The notes: generated from the letters alone by a model not told the origin. A stretch of 64,000 bases of DNA from Pontibacter silvestris (GCF_020907275.1 NZ_JAJJWI010000009.1:94006-158005); one strand, 5' to 3'; positions 50,234 to 60,612 are shown, numbered from the stretch's first letter. Numbers and translations are program-made.

Positions 50234-50261
50234 AAAGTAGCCCATACACCGGGCCTACTTT
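50234..50261. terminator. Hairpin between nuoJ and the opposing lipoprotein gene
   Basis: AAAGTAG-CCC and GGGCCTACTTT pair with one bulged base, 5 bases after the nuoJ stop and overlapping the last codon of the minus-strand gene. It may end the nuoA-J transcript, so nuoK-N would need their own promoter. Confidence 0.5.
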
Positions 50262-51301
50262 ACTTTTACCAATACCTCCAGCAACTCTGAATGGCCTAAA
50301 TCATCGTCAGACACAACCACAGCTTTGTAATTCCACTGCTTGTCTACATAATCTATTACCAGCGACTCCGCTTTGCCTTTATAAGAAGTACCGTCTTTAT
50401 ATTTCAGAGGAAAGGCAGTTGCGTTTAAAGGCTTATCAGGACTGGTGGCAAGATCAAAATCTTCCAGTTCTATATAGCCGAGGTAGCTACCGAGCATTTC
50501 TCCGTCGTCTACTACGTTTGTAGTGCCTTCTACAGAGGCAGTAAAGAAGAGGTAGTTATGGAACACATAAGCCCCGGAGAAGCCAGAAGTATATTGGTCT
50601 AACTGTGGTAGGCTAAAATAAAAAACTGAAGCGGCAGGCAACGCCTGTGATTCCATCAGGTAAGAGATAAAGCTGTCTGTCTCGAAGCGAAACAACACAT
50701 TGCCAACCGAGCTTAATGACCTCTGGAGCAGATAAACATGCTTGTTATCCATGGCAAGCCCCTCCAGGTTTAGCTGCTCATTTTTGTTTCTACTGGTAAC
50801 CTGCTTCAGAAAAGCATACAGTGTATTTAGCTCTAGCTCCGTTACTTCATACTGGCGATCAAGGTTCACAGCAAAGCCCTTATAACGAGCTTCAGTTGAA
50901 CCAGAGCCAAGCATAAACAAGTAATTTTCTCCTCTGTACTTAAACTGAGCCATGCACTCCAGGTCTGGCTTTAAAGCTTTAGGTATTCTTCCGCCTGTAA
51001 AGTTTTCAGTAGAAAATAAAGGATACTGTTCAGCAAGTGTGTAGCTTGAATCTAAACGGTACAGAAAGGGGGAATCGTCTCCTAATACATAATAGCTGTC
51101 AGGAAAGGTAGACTCTAAGCCGGAAGCAGATGGTAAGTTCTCAAAGAATATTTTCTTTTCAATAAAAGCGTTTCCTCTACTCATAGCCGGTTTAGTTTGT
51201 ACTGAAGTTGCACCACTGGCAGTATGTTCACCTTGCTGGCAAGAAAAAGCAAGCAGCGCAACAACAAAAAGAAGTAAAAATGTAGTTTTTAATTGTGTCA
51301 T
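50255..51301 (-). CDS. Lipoprotein of the DUF6929/esterase-like propeller type, inside the nuo cluster
   Basis: A 348-residue lipoprotein from ATG 51301 (Cys21 in FVVALLAFSC); a start 51 bases upstream would precede the signal with polar residues. The body (IFFENLPSASGLESTFPDSY, YLFMLGSGSTEARYKGF, NLEGLAMDNKHVYLLQRSL, VVVSDDDLGHSELLEVLVKV) looks like a beta-propeller related to phytase- or esterase-like proteins; my family call is tentative. It is in opposite orientation between nuoJ and nuoK and has no known complex I role. Whether it is a genus-specific insertion can be tested by comparing related genomes. Confidence 0.7.
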   Translation of the reverse strand: MTQLKTTFLLLFVVALLAFSCQQGEHTASGATSVQTKPAMSRGNAFIEKKIFFENLPSASGLESTFPDSYYVLGDDSPFLYRLDSSYTLAEQYPLFSTENFTGGRIPKALKPDLECMAQFKYRGENYLFMLGSGSTEARYKGFAVNLDRQYEVTELELNTLYAFLKQVTSRNKNEQLNLEGLAMDNKHVYLLQRSLSSVGNVLFRFETDSFISYLMESQALPAASVFYFSLPQLDQYTSGFSGAYVFHNYLFFTASVEGTTNVVDDGEMLGSYLGYIELEDFDLATSPDKPLNATAFPLKYKDGTSYKGKAESLVIDYVDKQWNYKAVVVSDDDLGHSELLEVLVKVK

Positions 51302-51605
51302 ATAATCAGGCGTAGCTTGGCAGTAAGCTCCTGTCGTGAGATCATCATTCAAAAACGGCTTTTCTCAGATAAACTACAGGAGTTCAGAAATCTTACGAAG
51401 TACAGACAGTAAAGTATAAGCTATATGTAAATATGGACTGGTTCTTTACGCTCCTGTTAAACCCATAACTGCAGCAACAGCCTGTTTCTTCTATAAAAGG
51501 CGGTAATTATATTAGAAATATTATGTATTGTCAAAAATTGGAATAACTTTACGAATAAGTGTTAGCGAAACCTTATATCAGAATATATTTCCCAAGTCCA
51601 CCTAT

Positions 51606-51935
51606 ATGAATCAGATACCAGAAGTCATCAGAACAATTCCGCTTAATTATTACTTATTTTTTAGCACAGCTCTTTTTGCTATTGGTGTAATTGGTGTGCT
51701 TACAAGGCGTAATGCTATTGTTGTTTTTATGTGCGTGGAACTGATGCTAAACGCTGTAAATTTGCTCTTAACAGCGTTTGCCTCTTATAGAGCAGACGCT
51801 AATGGGCAGGTTTTCGTGTTTTTTATTATGGCTGTGGCAGCGGCAGAGGTGTGCGTTGGGCTGGCCATTATTGTTATGACCTATCGCAACATCCGCTCTA
51901 CAGATGTGCAGTTGCTAAACTACCTGAAGTGGTAG
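51606..51935 (+). CDS. nuoK: NADH:quinone oxidoreductase subunit K
   Basis: 109 residues from ATG 51606 ([20 protein letters not shown]); a frame opening 78 bases upstream is not conserved in character. Three membrane helices; [17 protein letters not shown] carries the conserved membrane Glu of NuoK/ND4L, and [20 protein letters not shown] the second one. First gene of the second part of the nuo cluster. About 300 bases separate it from the start of the opposing gene, room for two divergent promoters; TAACTTTA at 51544-51551 resembles a -7 box. Confidence 0.93.
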   Translation: MNQIPEVIRTIPLNYYLFFSTALFAIGVIGVLTRRNAIVVFMCVELMLNAVNLLLTAFASYRADANGQVFVFFIMAVAAAEVCVGLAIIVMTYRNIRSTDVQLLNYLKW

Positions 51936-51981
51936 CCTATAAGTTTCGTTAAGAATAAGCTTAAATTTAACTATACTTAGA

Positions 51982-53937
51982 ATGCAAGAAATAGTAATGC
52001 CCATCAACAAGCAAGAAATGGCACTGCTGTGTTTGTTAATTCCGCTCCTGCCTTTGCTTGGGTTTATCCTAAACGGACTAGGTAACCGAAAGCTCTCCAA
52101 AGGAATAGTCAGAATTGTTGGCTGCAGTACAGTACTGGCCTCTTTTCTGATAGCAGTTTACCTTTTCTTCGACTTTACCGCCAATGGCAGCCAACCGTAT
52201 ATAGCCGACTTTTACAACTGGATATCGGTAGGCACACTGGAAATAGGATTCACATTTCTGATAGACCAGCTAACGCTACTGATGCTGCTAATGGTAACAG
52301 GCATCGGTTTCCTGATTCATGTGTACTCGGCAGGCTACATGAACCATGACGAAGGCTTTGGTAAGTTCTTTGCCTTTCTGAACTTGTTCATGTTCTCGAT
52401 GCTGCTACTCGTAATGGGCTCTAACTATGTACTGATGTTTGTCGGCTGGGAGGGTGTCGGCCTTTGCTCTTACCTGCTAATTGGTTTCTGGAACACAAAT
52501 ACAAGTTATAATAATGCCGCCAAGAAAGCCTTTATAATGAACCGCATCGGCGACCTGGGGTTCTTACTTGGTATCTTCCTTATCTTTATCACCTTTGGCA
52601 GTGTCAGCTATCAGCAGGTTTTCCTGGAAGCCAGCAACTATACTGGCGTTGATACACCTGTAATGATTACAATCACGCTGCTGCTGTTTGTCGGTGCCAT
52701 GGGTAAAAGCGCTCAAATTCCGCTGTTTACGTGGTTGCCCGATGCCATGGCCGGTCCTACTCCGGTTTCTGCCCTTATTCATGCGGCAACTATGGTTACA
52801 GCTGGTATTTACATGGTACTGCGCTCTAATGTACTGTATGTACTAGCTCCTACCACGCTTGAAATAATAGCTATAATTGGCGTAGCCACTGCTTTAGTGG
52901 CAGCTACCATAGGCCTGGCACAAAACGATATTAAAAAAGTGTTGGCTTACTCTACCGTTAGCCAACTCGGTTATATGTTCCTGGCATTAGGGGTAATGGC
53001 TTTCTCATCTTCTATTTTTCACGTACTTACACATGCCTTCTTTAAGGCGCTTCTGTTCTTAGGAGCAGGCAGCGTGATTCATGCGATGAGTAATGAGCAG
53101 GACATCCGCTACATGGGCGGCCTGCGCAAAGCTTTGCCCATTACGTTCATCACCTTCCTGATCGGTACACTGGCAATTTCTGGCATTCCGCCCTTTGCAG
53201 GTTTTTTCTCTAAAGACGAACTACTGGCTTACACCTACCATCATAATAAAATAATGTGGGCACTAGGGGTAATAACCTCATTTATGACAGCTTTTTATAT
53301 GTTCCGCCTGTTATTCCTGACTTTCTTTGGGGAGTTTAGAGGTACAGATGCACAGCGCTCTCACCTCCACGAATCACCTGCTTCAATGACAGCCCCATTA
53401 GTTATACTGGCCATACTTTCTACTGTTGGAGGTTTCATCGGGATGCCGGAAATATTTGGTGCTGAACATGTATTAGGCAATTACCTTTCCCCTATTTTCA
53501 ACTTTGCACGCCGCGCTAACGGACCAGCCATAGAACCTGTACAACTAGACCATGCCACAGAATACCTGCTAATGGCTGTTTCGGTAGGTGTGGCTGTTAT
53601 AGCTATTATTATAGCTTATGTCATGTATATTAGCAAAAGAACAGTACCTGCATCAGAAGACCAGCGTCTGTCTCCTGTTCACAATCTTATCTACCACAAA
53701 TACTATATCGACGAAATTTACAACACGCTGTTTGTGCTTCCCCTTATGTGGTTGTCTTCTATCTTTTATAAAGTACTTGATACCATAGTGGTAGACGGCA
53801 TTGTGAATGGCCTCGGCAAGTTTGTGATGGTTAGTGGCCGCACAATGCGCTATGCTCAAAGTGGTGCTATAGGTTTTTATGTCATGATGATGGTGTTCAG
53901 TATTGTGCTTATTCTGTTTTTAAACTTCTTTATCTGA
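51982..53937 (+). CDS. nuoL: NADH:quinone oxidoreductase subunit L
   Basis: 651 residues, an antiporter-like proton-pumping subunit with about 16 membrane helices and the long lateral helix at the C-terminal end. Motifs: MFVGWEGVGLCSYLLIGFW (key Glu), LPDAMAGPTPVSALIHAATM and GMGKSAQ-like AMGKSAQIPLFTW. ATG 51982 is used; another at 51997 is possible. Next to nuoM with a 9-base gap. Confidence 0.96.
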   Translation: MQEIVMPINKQEMALLCLLIPLLPLLGFILNGLGNRKLSKGIVRIVGCSTVLASFLIAVYLFFDFTANGSQPYIADFYNWISVGTLEIGFTFLIDQLTLLMLLMVTGIGFLIHVYSAGYMNHDEGFGKFFAFLNLFMFSMLLLVMGSNYVLMFVGWEGVGLCSYLLIGFWNTNTSYNNAAKKAFIMNRIGDLGFLLGIFLIFITFGSVSYQQVFLEASNYTGVDTPVMITITLLLFVGAMGKSAQIPLFTWLPDAMAGPTPVSALIHAATMVTAGIYMVLRSNVLYVLAPTTLEIIAIIGVATALVAATIGLAQNDIKKVLAYSTVSQLGYMFLALGVMAFSSSIFHVLTHAFFKALLFLGAGSVIHAMSNEQDIRYMGGLRKALPITFITFLIGTLAISGIPPFAGFFSKDELLAYTYHHNKIMWALGVITSFMTAFYMFRLLFLTFFGEFRGTDAQRSHLHESPASMTAPLVILAILSTVGGFIGMPEIFGAEHVLGNYLSPIFNFARRANGPAIEPVQLDHATEYLLMAVSVGVAVIAIIIAYVMYISKRTVPASEDQRLSPVHNLIYHKYYIDEIYNTLFVLPLMWLSSIFYKVLDTIVVDGIVNGLGKFVMVSGRTMRYAQSGAIGFYVMMMVFSIVLILFLNFFI

Positions 53938-53946
53938 TAAGGTAAA

Positions 53947-55398
53947 ATGATGACAGCTTTATTACTTTTCTGGCCCGCCCTAGCTGGCATACTGGTTCTC
54001 CTTATAAAAGGAAAGGGAGCCAAAACAGTAGCATTTGTAGCTGCCTTGGTAGAGTTTGCCTTTGCGCTGTTTGCTGTTTCAGGTTTTGATACCCTAAGTG
54101 CTCATGCTCAGTTTGCCCTAAACTTACCTTGGATAGAAAGCGCTGGCATACGCTTTAGTATCGGCATGGATGGCATCAGCCTACTAATGGTATTGCTAAC
54201 TACTTTCCTGATACCGCTAATCGTCCTTTCCTCTTTTAAACATGAATACAGAAGCCCTAATGTCTTTTACGCGCTGATCCTTTTTATGCAAACAGGCCTG
54301 ATCGGGGTTTTTGTAGCTTTAGATGCTTTCTTGTTTTACTTTTTCTGGGAGGTGGCGCTTATTCCGGTATATTTTATCGCTGCTATCTGGGGAGGTGCCA
54401 ACCGTGTGCCTGTTACCTTTAAGTTCTTTGTATACACCATCTTCGGCTCTCTGTTTATGCTGGCTGCTTTTGTATACCTGTACTTCCAGACACCCGGTAG
54501 CCACTCCTCCGATGTAAATACTTTTTATCAGTTGCCCTTAGATGCTGCTACACAAAGTTGGATATTCTGGTTTCTGTTTGTAGCCTTTGCTATTAAAATG
54601 CCTGTTTTCCCGTTTCACACCTGGCAACCGGATACTTATACAGAATCACCTCCCCAGGCAAGTATGCTGCTAGCTGGTATTATGCTAAAGATGGGTATTT
54701 ACGGTGTCATTCGCTGGTTACTACCTGTCGTGCCGCTAGGTGTAAGCCAGTGGGATGAACTAGTGCTGATACTGGCTATTATTGGTATTGTTTACGGCTC
54801 CGTTATTGCTATACGCCAGCATGACCTGAAGCGCCTGATTGCTTATTCATCTTTTGCACACGTTGGCCTTATTGCCGCTGGCATATTTACCTTAAATGAA
54901 CAAGGCTTACAGGGAGGGGTTATTCAGATGCTGAGCCATGGTATTAATGTAGTTGGTTTATTCTTTATTATTGACATTATCTTCAGCCGAACCCAGACCA
55001 GAGAAATCAACAACCTGGGTGGCATTACGCAAACCACTCCGGCGCTTTCAATCTTCTTTATGATATTAATGTTAGGGTCCATTGCCTTACCGCTTACTAA
55101 CGGCTTTGTAGGAGAATTCCTCTTGCTGTCGGGGGTGTTCCAATATAACAACTGGTTTGGAGGCATTGCTGGTCTTACCATCATACTAGGTGCTGTTTAC
55201 ATGTTGCGTATGTTCCAGGGAGTTATGTTCGGAACAAAAACTGCAAACACCGATAACTTTACGGACCTGACACTGAATGAAAAAGCAGTGCTGATACCGC
55301 TGGTGATTATGGTGTTTTGGATTGGCTTGTTCCCCAATACCTTCCTTAGTATTTCAGAACCTGCTGTAGGTAACCTGCTGAACATCATTAATCGATAA
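53947..55398 (+). CDS. nuoM: NADH:quinone oxidoreductase subunit M
   Basis: 483 residues, about 14 membrane helices. Antiporter-like subunit: FFWEVALIPVYFIAAIWGG, KMPVFPFHTWQPDTYTESP and HDLKRLIAYSSFAHVGLI show the Glu, Lys and His used for proton transfer. Co-transcribed with nuoL and nuoN. Confidence 0.96.
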   Translation: MMTALLLFWPALAGILVLLIKGKGAKTVAFVAALVEFAFALFAVSGFDTLSAHAQFALNLPWIESAGIRFSIGMDGISLLMVLLTTFLIPLIVLSSFKHEYRSPNVFYALILFMQTGLIGVFVALDAFLFYFFWEVALIPVYFIAAIWGGANRVPVTFKFFVYTIFGSLFMLAAFVYLYFQTPGSHSSDVNTFYQLPLDAATQSWIFWFLFVAFAIKMPVFPFHTWQPDTYTESPPQASMLLAGIMLKMGIYGVIRWLLPVVPLGVSQWDELVLILAIIGIVYGSVIAIRQHDLKRLIAYSSFAHVGLIAAGIFTLNEQGLQGGVIQMLSHGINVVGLFFIIDIIFSRTQTREINNLGGITQTTPALSIFFMILMLGSIALPLTNGFVGEFLLLSGVFQYNNWFGGIAGLTIILGAVYMLRMFQGVMFGTKTANTDNFTDLTLNEKAVLIPLVIMVFWIGLFPNTFLSISEPAVGNLLNIINR

Positions 55399-55439
55399 GT
55401 CAGAGATAATAATAAGAGTTTTATAGGAAATACGACGAC

Positions 55440-56822
55440 ATGACTTCGATCATACTTCTATCGGTTTTTGGCATTGCTAATCTTTTTATCGGCTTTTTAA
55501 AGTCAAAGCGAATATTACTGCCGCTCGCTTTGCTGTTTCTGGTTGTAGTGTTTGGCGTAAACCTTATTGGCTGGAACAATACCCAGACTTATTTCAACAA
55601 CATGCTCACCATAGACAACTATGCGGTGGCATTTACAGGCATTATGACGCTCTCTACACTCCTGATCCTGCCCTTTTCACAACACTACTTACAGGAGGAT
55701 GACCAGAACCTGGCAGAATTTTACTCGCTGTTGCTCTTTGCTTTGGTTGGCGCCATTATGATGGTAAGTTATGAGAACATGCTCATGCTCTTTGTAGGGA
55801 TTGAAATCCTTTCCATTGCCATGTATATACTGGCTGGTAGCGATAAAAGAAGTTTACGGTCTAACGAAGCTGCCTTAAAATACTTCCTGATGGGAGCTTT
55901 CTTTACAGGTATATTGCTGTTTGGCATTGTGCTGATTTATGGAGCTACAGGCACATTTAACGTTACAGAGATTGGCACTACTCAAGCTATGAACGATGGG
56001 GTAATGAATACCATGTTCGTGCTCGGCCTGTTACTGGTGGTAATTGGTATCTCCTTTAAAATATCTGCTGCTCCTTTCCACTTCTGGACACCTGATGTGT
56101 ATGAAGGCACACCTACCCTGTTCACCTCTTTTATGTCAACGGTGGTTAAAACGGCTGGTGTAGCTGCCTTTTATAAATTAATGGTGGCTGCTTTTGCAGC
56201 TTCTTACGCTACCTGGTTTCCAACACTAATTGCAATTACAGTGCTCACGTTGGTAGTTGGAAACATTGGTGCCGTAGTGCAAAGGAGTGCAAAGCGTATG
56301 CTGGCTTATTCCAGTATCTCGCACGCCGGTTATCTGCTTATGTCGCTTATTGCTTTTAATGAGCGTTCGGATTCATCTATCTTGTTTTACTCCTTTGCAT
56401 ATTCTATTGCAACAGTAGCCGCTTTCGGCGTTATGAAGTTAGTATCTGACCAACGTGGAGACGAAACCTTTGAAGGCTTTGCAGGTCTGGGCAAAACGAA
56501 CCCTTTGCTAGCCTTTGCCATGACGGTATCTATGTGTTCGCTGGCAGGCATACCACTCACGGCTGGCTTCTTTGGTAAGTTCTTTGTTTTCGCTGCTGTG
56601 GTAGAAGCTTCCGGCCTGATGTGGTTAGTAGTTGTAGCCGTTCTTATGGCTGCTGTTGGTATTTACTATTACTTTAAAGTTGTCGTAGCCATGTACATGC
56701 ATCCTGCAGGGAACTATGAAAAAGTACAGGTCAACAGCTTTACAACTTTCATGCTGATGCTTATTTCGGCACTGACCATTCTCTTAGGCATAGCCCCTGC
56801 TCTGGTAAGCGACCTGATCTAG
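55440..56822 (+). CDS. nuoN: NADH:quinone oxidoreductase subunit N
   Basis: 460 residues, about 13-14 membrane helices, the third antiporter-like subunit. Motifs: LFVGIEILSIAMYILAGSDK, KISAAPFHFWTPDVYEGTPT and AKRMLAYSSISHAGYLLMSL. Last gene of the cluster, ended by a shared terminator. Confidence 0.96.
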   Translation: MTSIILLSVFGIANLFIGFLKSKRILLPLALLFLVVVFGVNLIGWNNTQTYFNNMLTIDNYAVAFTGIMTLSTLLILPFSQHYLQEDDQNLAEFYSLLLFALVGAIMMVSYENMLMLFVGIEILSIAMYILAGSDKRSLRSNEAALKYFLMGAFFTGILLFGIVLIYGATGTFNVTEIGTTQAMNDGVMNTMFVLGLLLVVIGISFKISAAPFHFWTPDVYEGTPTLFTSFMSTVVKTAGVAAFYKLMVAAFAASYATWFPTLIAITVLTLVVGNIGAVVQRSAKRMLAYSSISHAGYLLMSLIAFNERSDSSILFYSFAYSIATVAAFGVMKLVSDQRGDETFEGFAGLGKTNPLLAFAMTVSMCSLAGIPLTAGFFGKFFVFAAVVEASGLMWLVVVAVLMAAVGIYYYFKVVVAMYMHPAGNYEKVQVNSFTTFMLMLISALTILLGIAPALVSDLI

Positions 56823-56840
56823 TACCTACTCACCATATAT

Positions 56841-56880
56841 AAAAAAAGCTCCTGCTACATTAGTAACAGGAGCTTTTTTT
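56841..56880. terminator. Bidirectional terminator between nuoN and aspS
   Basis: AAAAAAAGCTCCTG and CAGGAGCTTTTTTT form a 14-bp stem with an ACATTAGTAA-type loop; A- and T-tracts on both sides serve the two converging genes. Confidence 0.92.
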
Positions 56881-56897
56881 TTGTAGCACTATCAATA

Positions 56898-58652
56898 TTA
56901 TGCCTTCTTCTTTACATCAATAGAGAGTTCTTCCAACTGCACGTTTGCTATCGGAGAAGGAGCGTCTATCATCACGTCACGCCCTGAGTTGTTTTTAGGG
57001 AATGCGATAAAGTCACGGATAGAATCGGCACCACCGAATAATGAGCAAAGCCTGTCAAACCCGAAAGCAATACCACCATGCGGAGGAGCTCCATATTCAA
57101 AGGCATTCATCAGGAAGCCGAACTGATTTTGTGCTTCTTCCGGCGTGAAACCTAGTAACCCAAACATCTGCGCTTGCAATTCTCTGTCGTAGATACGGAT
57201 AGAACCACCACCTACTTCGACACCGTTTATCACCATATCGTAGGCATTGGCACGAATAGCTCCTGGGTCTGTCTTAATTAAAGCTAAATCTTCAGGCTTA
57301 GGCGAAGTGAATGGGTGGTGCATTGCGTGATAGCGGTTTGTTTCTTCGTCCCATTCCAATAACGGGAAGTCTACCACCCAAAGCGGAGAGAAAACATTCT
57401 TATCGCGCAGGCCTAATTGCTCACCCATTTCCAGGCGCAGTTCATTTAATGCCTTACGTGTTTTATCCGCTGCACCAGCTAATACCAGTATCAGGTCTCC
57501 AGGCGCTGCGTTAAGGGCTGTTGCCCATGCCTGCAAGTCTTCTGGAGAATAGAACTTATCTACTGATGATTTTACACTTCCATCTTCCTGCACACGTGCA
57601 TAAACCAAACCTGTAGCACCTACTTGTGGGCGTTTTACAAAGTTAGTCAACTCGTCGATTTGCTTACGGGTATAGCCTGCTGCTCCTTTTGCATTGATAC
57701 CTACTACTAGCTCAGCATCATCAAACACCTTAAAACCTTTGTTCTTTACTACGTCGTTCAGCTCCACAAACTGCATTCCGAAACGTGTATCCGGTTTATC
57801 AGAACCATAAAGCTTCATAGCATCGGCATAAGTCATGCGTGGCAGTTCCTCTATGGTAACACCTTTAACTTCCTTAAACAGGTGGCGGATAAAACCTTCA
57901 AAGGTATTCAGAATATCTTCCTGCGTAATAAAAGCCATCTCGCAGTCAATCTGCGTAAATTCAGGCTGGCGGTCAGCGCGAAGGTCTTCGTCGCGGAAAC
58001 ATTTCACAATCTGAAAATACCTGTCGAAGCCAGACACCATTAGTAGCTGCTTAAATGTCTGTGGTGACTGTGGCAGGGCATAAAACTCACCAGGGTTCAT
58101 GCGGCTGGGTACCACAAAGTCACGAGCTCCTTCAGGTGTAGACTTTATAAGTACAGGCGTTTCCACCTCTATGAAGTTCAGGCCATCCAGGTAATTGCGT
58201 GTCTCACGCATCATACGGTGGCGAAGCTCTAAGTTTTTACGCACTGGCGTACGGCGCAGGTCCAGGTAACGGTACTTCATACGCAGGTCATCACCGCCAT
58301 CTGTTTCATCCTCGATTAAGAAAGGAGGTAGTTTAGCTGGATTCAGGACTTCCAGTGCAGTTACTTTCACCTCAATGTCGCCGGTAGGTATTTTGTCGTT
58401 CTTGGAAAAACGCTCAATTACTTTACCAGTAGCTTTTATTACATATTCACGGCCCAGGTTACGTGCTGCATCCAGCACTGTCTGATCAGTGTGGCCTTCT
58501 TCAAAATTTAACTGTGTGATTCCATAGCGGTCACGCAGGTCAATCCACAGCATACCACCTTTATCGCGCAGTCGCTGTACCCAACCTGTCAGAATAACCT
58601 CTTCGCCTACGTTGTCTATTCGTAGATCGCCGCAAGTATGTGTTCGGAGCAT
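56898..58652 (-). CDS. aspS: Aspartyl-tRNA synthetase
   Basis: A 584-residue class II synthetase of the bacterial type: N-terminal OB-fold anticodon-binding domain ([19 protein letters not shown]), then the catalytic core with motif 2 ([20 protein letters not shown]), the bacterial GAD insertion domain (about residues 300-400) and motif 3 ([15 protein letters not shown]). The QPEFTQID and [10 protein letters not shown] stretches are AspRS-specific. Length is normal. Cytoplasmic. Transcribed alone toward nuoN. Confidence 0.98.
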   Translation of the reverse strand: MLRTHTCGDLRIDNVGEEVILTGWVQRLRDKGGMLWIDLRDRYGITQLNFEEGHTDQTVLDAARNLGREYVIKATGKVIERFSKNDKIPTGDIEVKVTALEVLNPAKLPPFLIEDETDGGDDLRMKYRYLDLRRTPVRKNLELRHRMMRETRNYLDGLNFIEVETPVLIKSTPEGARDFVVPSRMNPGEFYALPQSPQTFKQLLMVSGFDRYFQIVKCFRDEDLRADRQPEFTQIDCEMAFITQEDILNTFEGFIRHLFKEVKGVTIEELPRMTYADAMKLYGSDKPDTRFGMQFVELNDVVKNKGFKVFDDAELVVGINAKGAAGYTRKQIDELTNFVKRPQVGATGLVYARVQEDGSVKSSVDKFYSPEDLQAWATALNAAPGDLILVLAGAADKTRKALNELRLEMGEQLGLRDKNVFSPLWVVDFPLLEWDEETNRYHAMHHPFTSPKPEDLALIKTDPGAIRANAYDMVINGVEVGGGSIRIYDRELQAQMFGLLGFTPEEAQNQFGFLMNAFEYGAPPHGGIAFGFDRLCSLFGGADSIRDFIAFPKNNSGRDVMIDAPSPIANVQLEELSIDVKKKA

Positions 58653-58677
58653 AATATTGTTAATATTTTATATGGTG

Positions 58678-58685
58678 CAAAAGTA
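58678..58685 (-). promoter_or_regulatory. Candidate -7 box (TACTTTTG) of aspS
   Basis: On the minus strand TACTTTTG fits TAnnTTTG, about 25 bases upstream of the aspS ATG. Confidence 0.4.
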
Positions 58686-58842
58686 ATAATTGTTTTCAAG
58701 GATACAGCTAAAAAGCCAAACCTGCTGAACGAGTTAGAGTATTAATAATGTTAAATTAACGGATAGTAATGTGATAATTATCATAAAAACAGAATTATAA
58801 CTCTTTCTATCCTTTTTCAAATGCAACTGACAATTCATTCTA

Positions 58843-59745
58843 ATGATAAATCGAACTCCTTACTCCCTTATACTTTGGAGCTTAACCATACTCTTTGCAC
58901 TTAGTCGTACAGCCATAGCTGTACCGGTTAACAGCCTCCCCGAAGAAATAAAAGTGCCCTTTGAACTAAAAGGGGGCCTGATATTTATTAAGGTGCAGGT
59001 AAACAACAAACCTGCCAACTTTATACTGGATACAGGTGCTCCTACCTTGGTTATCAGTAAACGACTAGCCACTAATGCCACGCATACTTTAGACGGAAAA
59101 GGAGTAACAGGCAATATACAGGTACAACAGGTAGTCGTACCGAAATTGGTCTTAGGAGACATGCAATTATCAGAGACTCCTGCCATAGCCATGGACCTGG
59201 CGCACCTGGAGAAGCTAACCAAAAAGCAGATTGATGGCCTGATTGGTTACAGCACCCTGAAAGATTATGAGTTACTGCTAGACTATGGCAGCAAAACGCT
59301 CACTTTATTCAGAGCGAATGCTACAGACTACCACACCCATATAAAACCGACTTCAGAGATGCCGTTTAAGTTGCAGGCACATATTCCGGTAGTAGAGGCA
59401 ACAATCGGAAATCAGAAAATGCTTTTTGGCTTGGACACCGGAGCAGAGGCTAACTTATTAAACATAGGCAGCATTTCGAAGCTTAACAGCAATGACTACA
59501 AGAAGAGTAATGTCAGAAATATATCAGGGGCTAATGCTACTGCTGTAGCAGCACAGGAAGCGTATGTAAAAGCAACTCTGATTAACGGCCACACTTACTC
59601 TAACATGCAGTACGTGTTTTCTGACATATCGCCACTCAACCAGGGCTATGGCTTAAGCATCGACGGTTTACTAGGCTATCCTTTTCTGAGCGCCAGAAAA
59701 ATGTCTATCAACTTTGCAGACAGTAAAGTATATTTTTGGGACTAG
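58843..59745 (+). CDS. Exported retropepsin-like aspartic protease, second copy
   Basis: A 300-residue protein with a signal peptide (LILWSLTILFALSRTAIA). Two aspartyl-protease-like motifs: FILDTGAPTLVIS (Asp63) and LFGLDTGAEANLL (Asp198), each followed by a hydrophobic-Gly stretch (IDGLIGYSTL; IDGLLGYPFL). The organisation matches the gene at 6677-7594 but sequence outside the motifs has diverged strongly, so they are old paralogues. Substrate and partners unknown. Transcribed alone, divergent from aspS. Confidence 0.82.
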   Translation: MINRTPYSLILWSLTILFALSRTAIAVPVNSLPEEIKVPFELKGGLIFIKVQVNNKPANFILDTGAPTLVISKRLATNATHTLDGKGVTGNIQVQQVVVPKLVLGDMQLSETPAIAMDLAHLEKLTKKQIDGLIGYSTLKDYELLLDYGSKTLTLFRANATDYHTHIKPTSEMPFKLQAHIPVVEATIGNQKMLFGLDTGAEANLLNIGSISKLNSNDYKKSNVRNISGANATAVAAQEAYVKATLINGHTYSNMQYVFSDISPLNQGYGLSIDGLLGYPFLSARKMSINFADSKVYFWD

Positions 59746-59915
59746 CCTGATTAAGACCTTTAGCAAACTCCTCTTATTTTAAGGCCGTGAGAATTTAAAA
59801 TAAGTCATTTGAAAGCAGTGCCCCCTTTCATGTACATAGCGCAGATAAACGTATGTTTACGTATATTCGATAGTTGTAGCGCATTTAAGGAAAGACCCTG
59901 CACGAATATAAACAG

Positions 59916-60401
59916 ATGATAGATAAGATTTTTAATATCGAGCGATTAGAGTATAAATCAAACCTGACATCTCAGGATTTTAAAAACAAACTTGACACGA
60001 TTTTCAATCAAGGGACATTTAAATTTAAGTACAATTTATCTGGGAAATTTATTAACGATTATGAGTTTAAAGCAACTGATAAATGGACAATTGGAGTATA
60101 TATCAGGAGTTTTGAGAATGACCCTGCATATTTGAAAGGAAAAATCAAAGAGACAAGTAACGGTATAATTTTAAATGTAACTATTAGGCCAAATTCAATC
60201 TTCTCAATATTTGGATTCTTATTTCCAATTGCAGGGATTTTTGCATTGTTTGCAACTGGATTTGGCAGTACGACTGAAGATGGATTAATCGCGGGATTGA
60301 CATTTGTTTTAATTGGACTAATTTTCTACCCATTAGGTAGATTTTTAAGGAATAGACTGAGAAACAAATTTGAACAACATCTTGATTTAAAAAAAGAGTA
60401 A
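59916..60401 (+). CDS. Small AT-rich membrane protein, unknown
   Basis: 161 residues: a soluble N-terminal half rich in Lys, Asn and Phe (NKLDTIFNQGTFKFKYNLSG ... WTIGVYIRSF), then two membrane helices (IFGFLFPIAGIFALFATGF; LIAGLTFVLIGLIFYPLG) and a basic tail. Codon use is much more AT-rich than in the neighbours, suggesting recent acquisition. It is followed by another small membrane gene after 6 bases. Confidence 0.65.
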   Translation: MIDKIFNIERLEYKSNLTSQDFKNKLDTIFNQGTFKFKYNLSGKFINDYEFKATDKWTIGVYIRSFENDPAYLKGKIKETSNGIILNVTIRPNSIFSIFGFLFPIAGIFALFATGFGSTTEDGLIAGLTFVLIGLIFYPLGRFLRNRLRNKFEQHLDLKKE

Positions 60402-60407
60402 AATAAT

Positions 60408-60599
60408 ATGAAGGGATTAAAAAGGATTTCGATAGTACTAATTGTGTTTGGAACACTTTTATATATTGTAGGATTACAATTTAAAATTATGCACTGGCCT
60501 GATATGTTCAAAGGGACAATTTCCGGGCCGATTGTTTTGATAATTGGACTGATTGTTTTTGTAATTTATCAGACAAAGAGAAAGAATATAACGAACTGA
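60408..60599 (+). CDS. 63-residue two-helix protein with a GldL-like FKIMHWP motif
   Basis: Two membrane helices (ISIVLIVFGTLLYIVGLQF; GPIVLIIGLIVFVIYQ) linked by FKIMHWPDMFKG. The FKIMHWP stretch is characteristic of the first transmembrane hairpin of gliding/type IX secretion motor protein GldL, but this protein lacks the rest of GldL and no other gld gene is near. The same motif also occurs in short stand-alone membrane proteins of Bacteroidota, so a motor role must not be assumed. AT-rich like its neighbour and probably co-transcribed. Confidence 0.65.
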   Translation: MKGLKRISIVLIVFGTLLYIVGLQFKIMHWPDMFKGTISGPIVLIIGLIVFVIYQTKRKNITN

Positions 60600-60612
60600 A
60601 AGTGAGATATAA

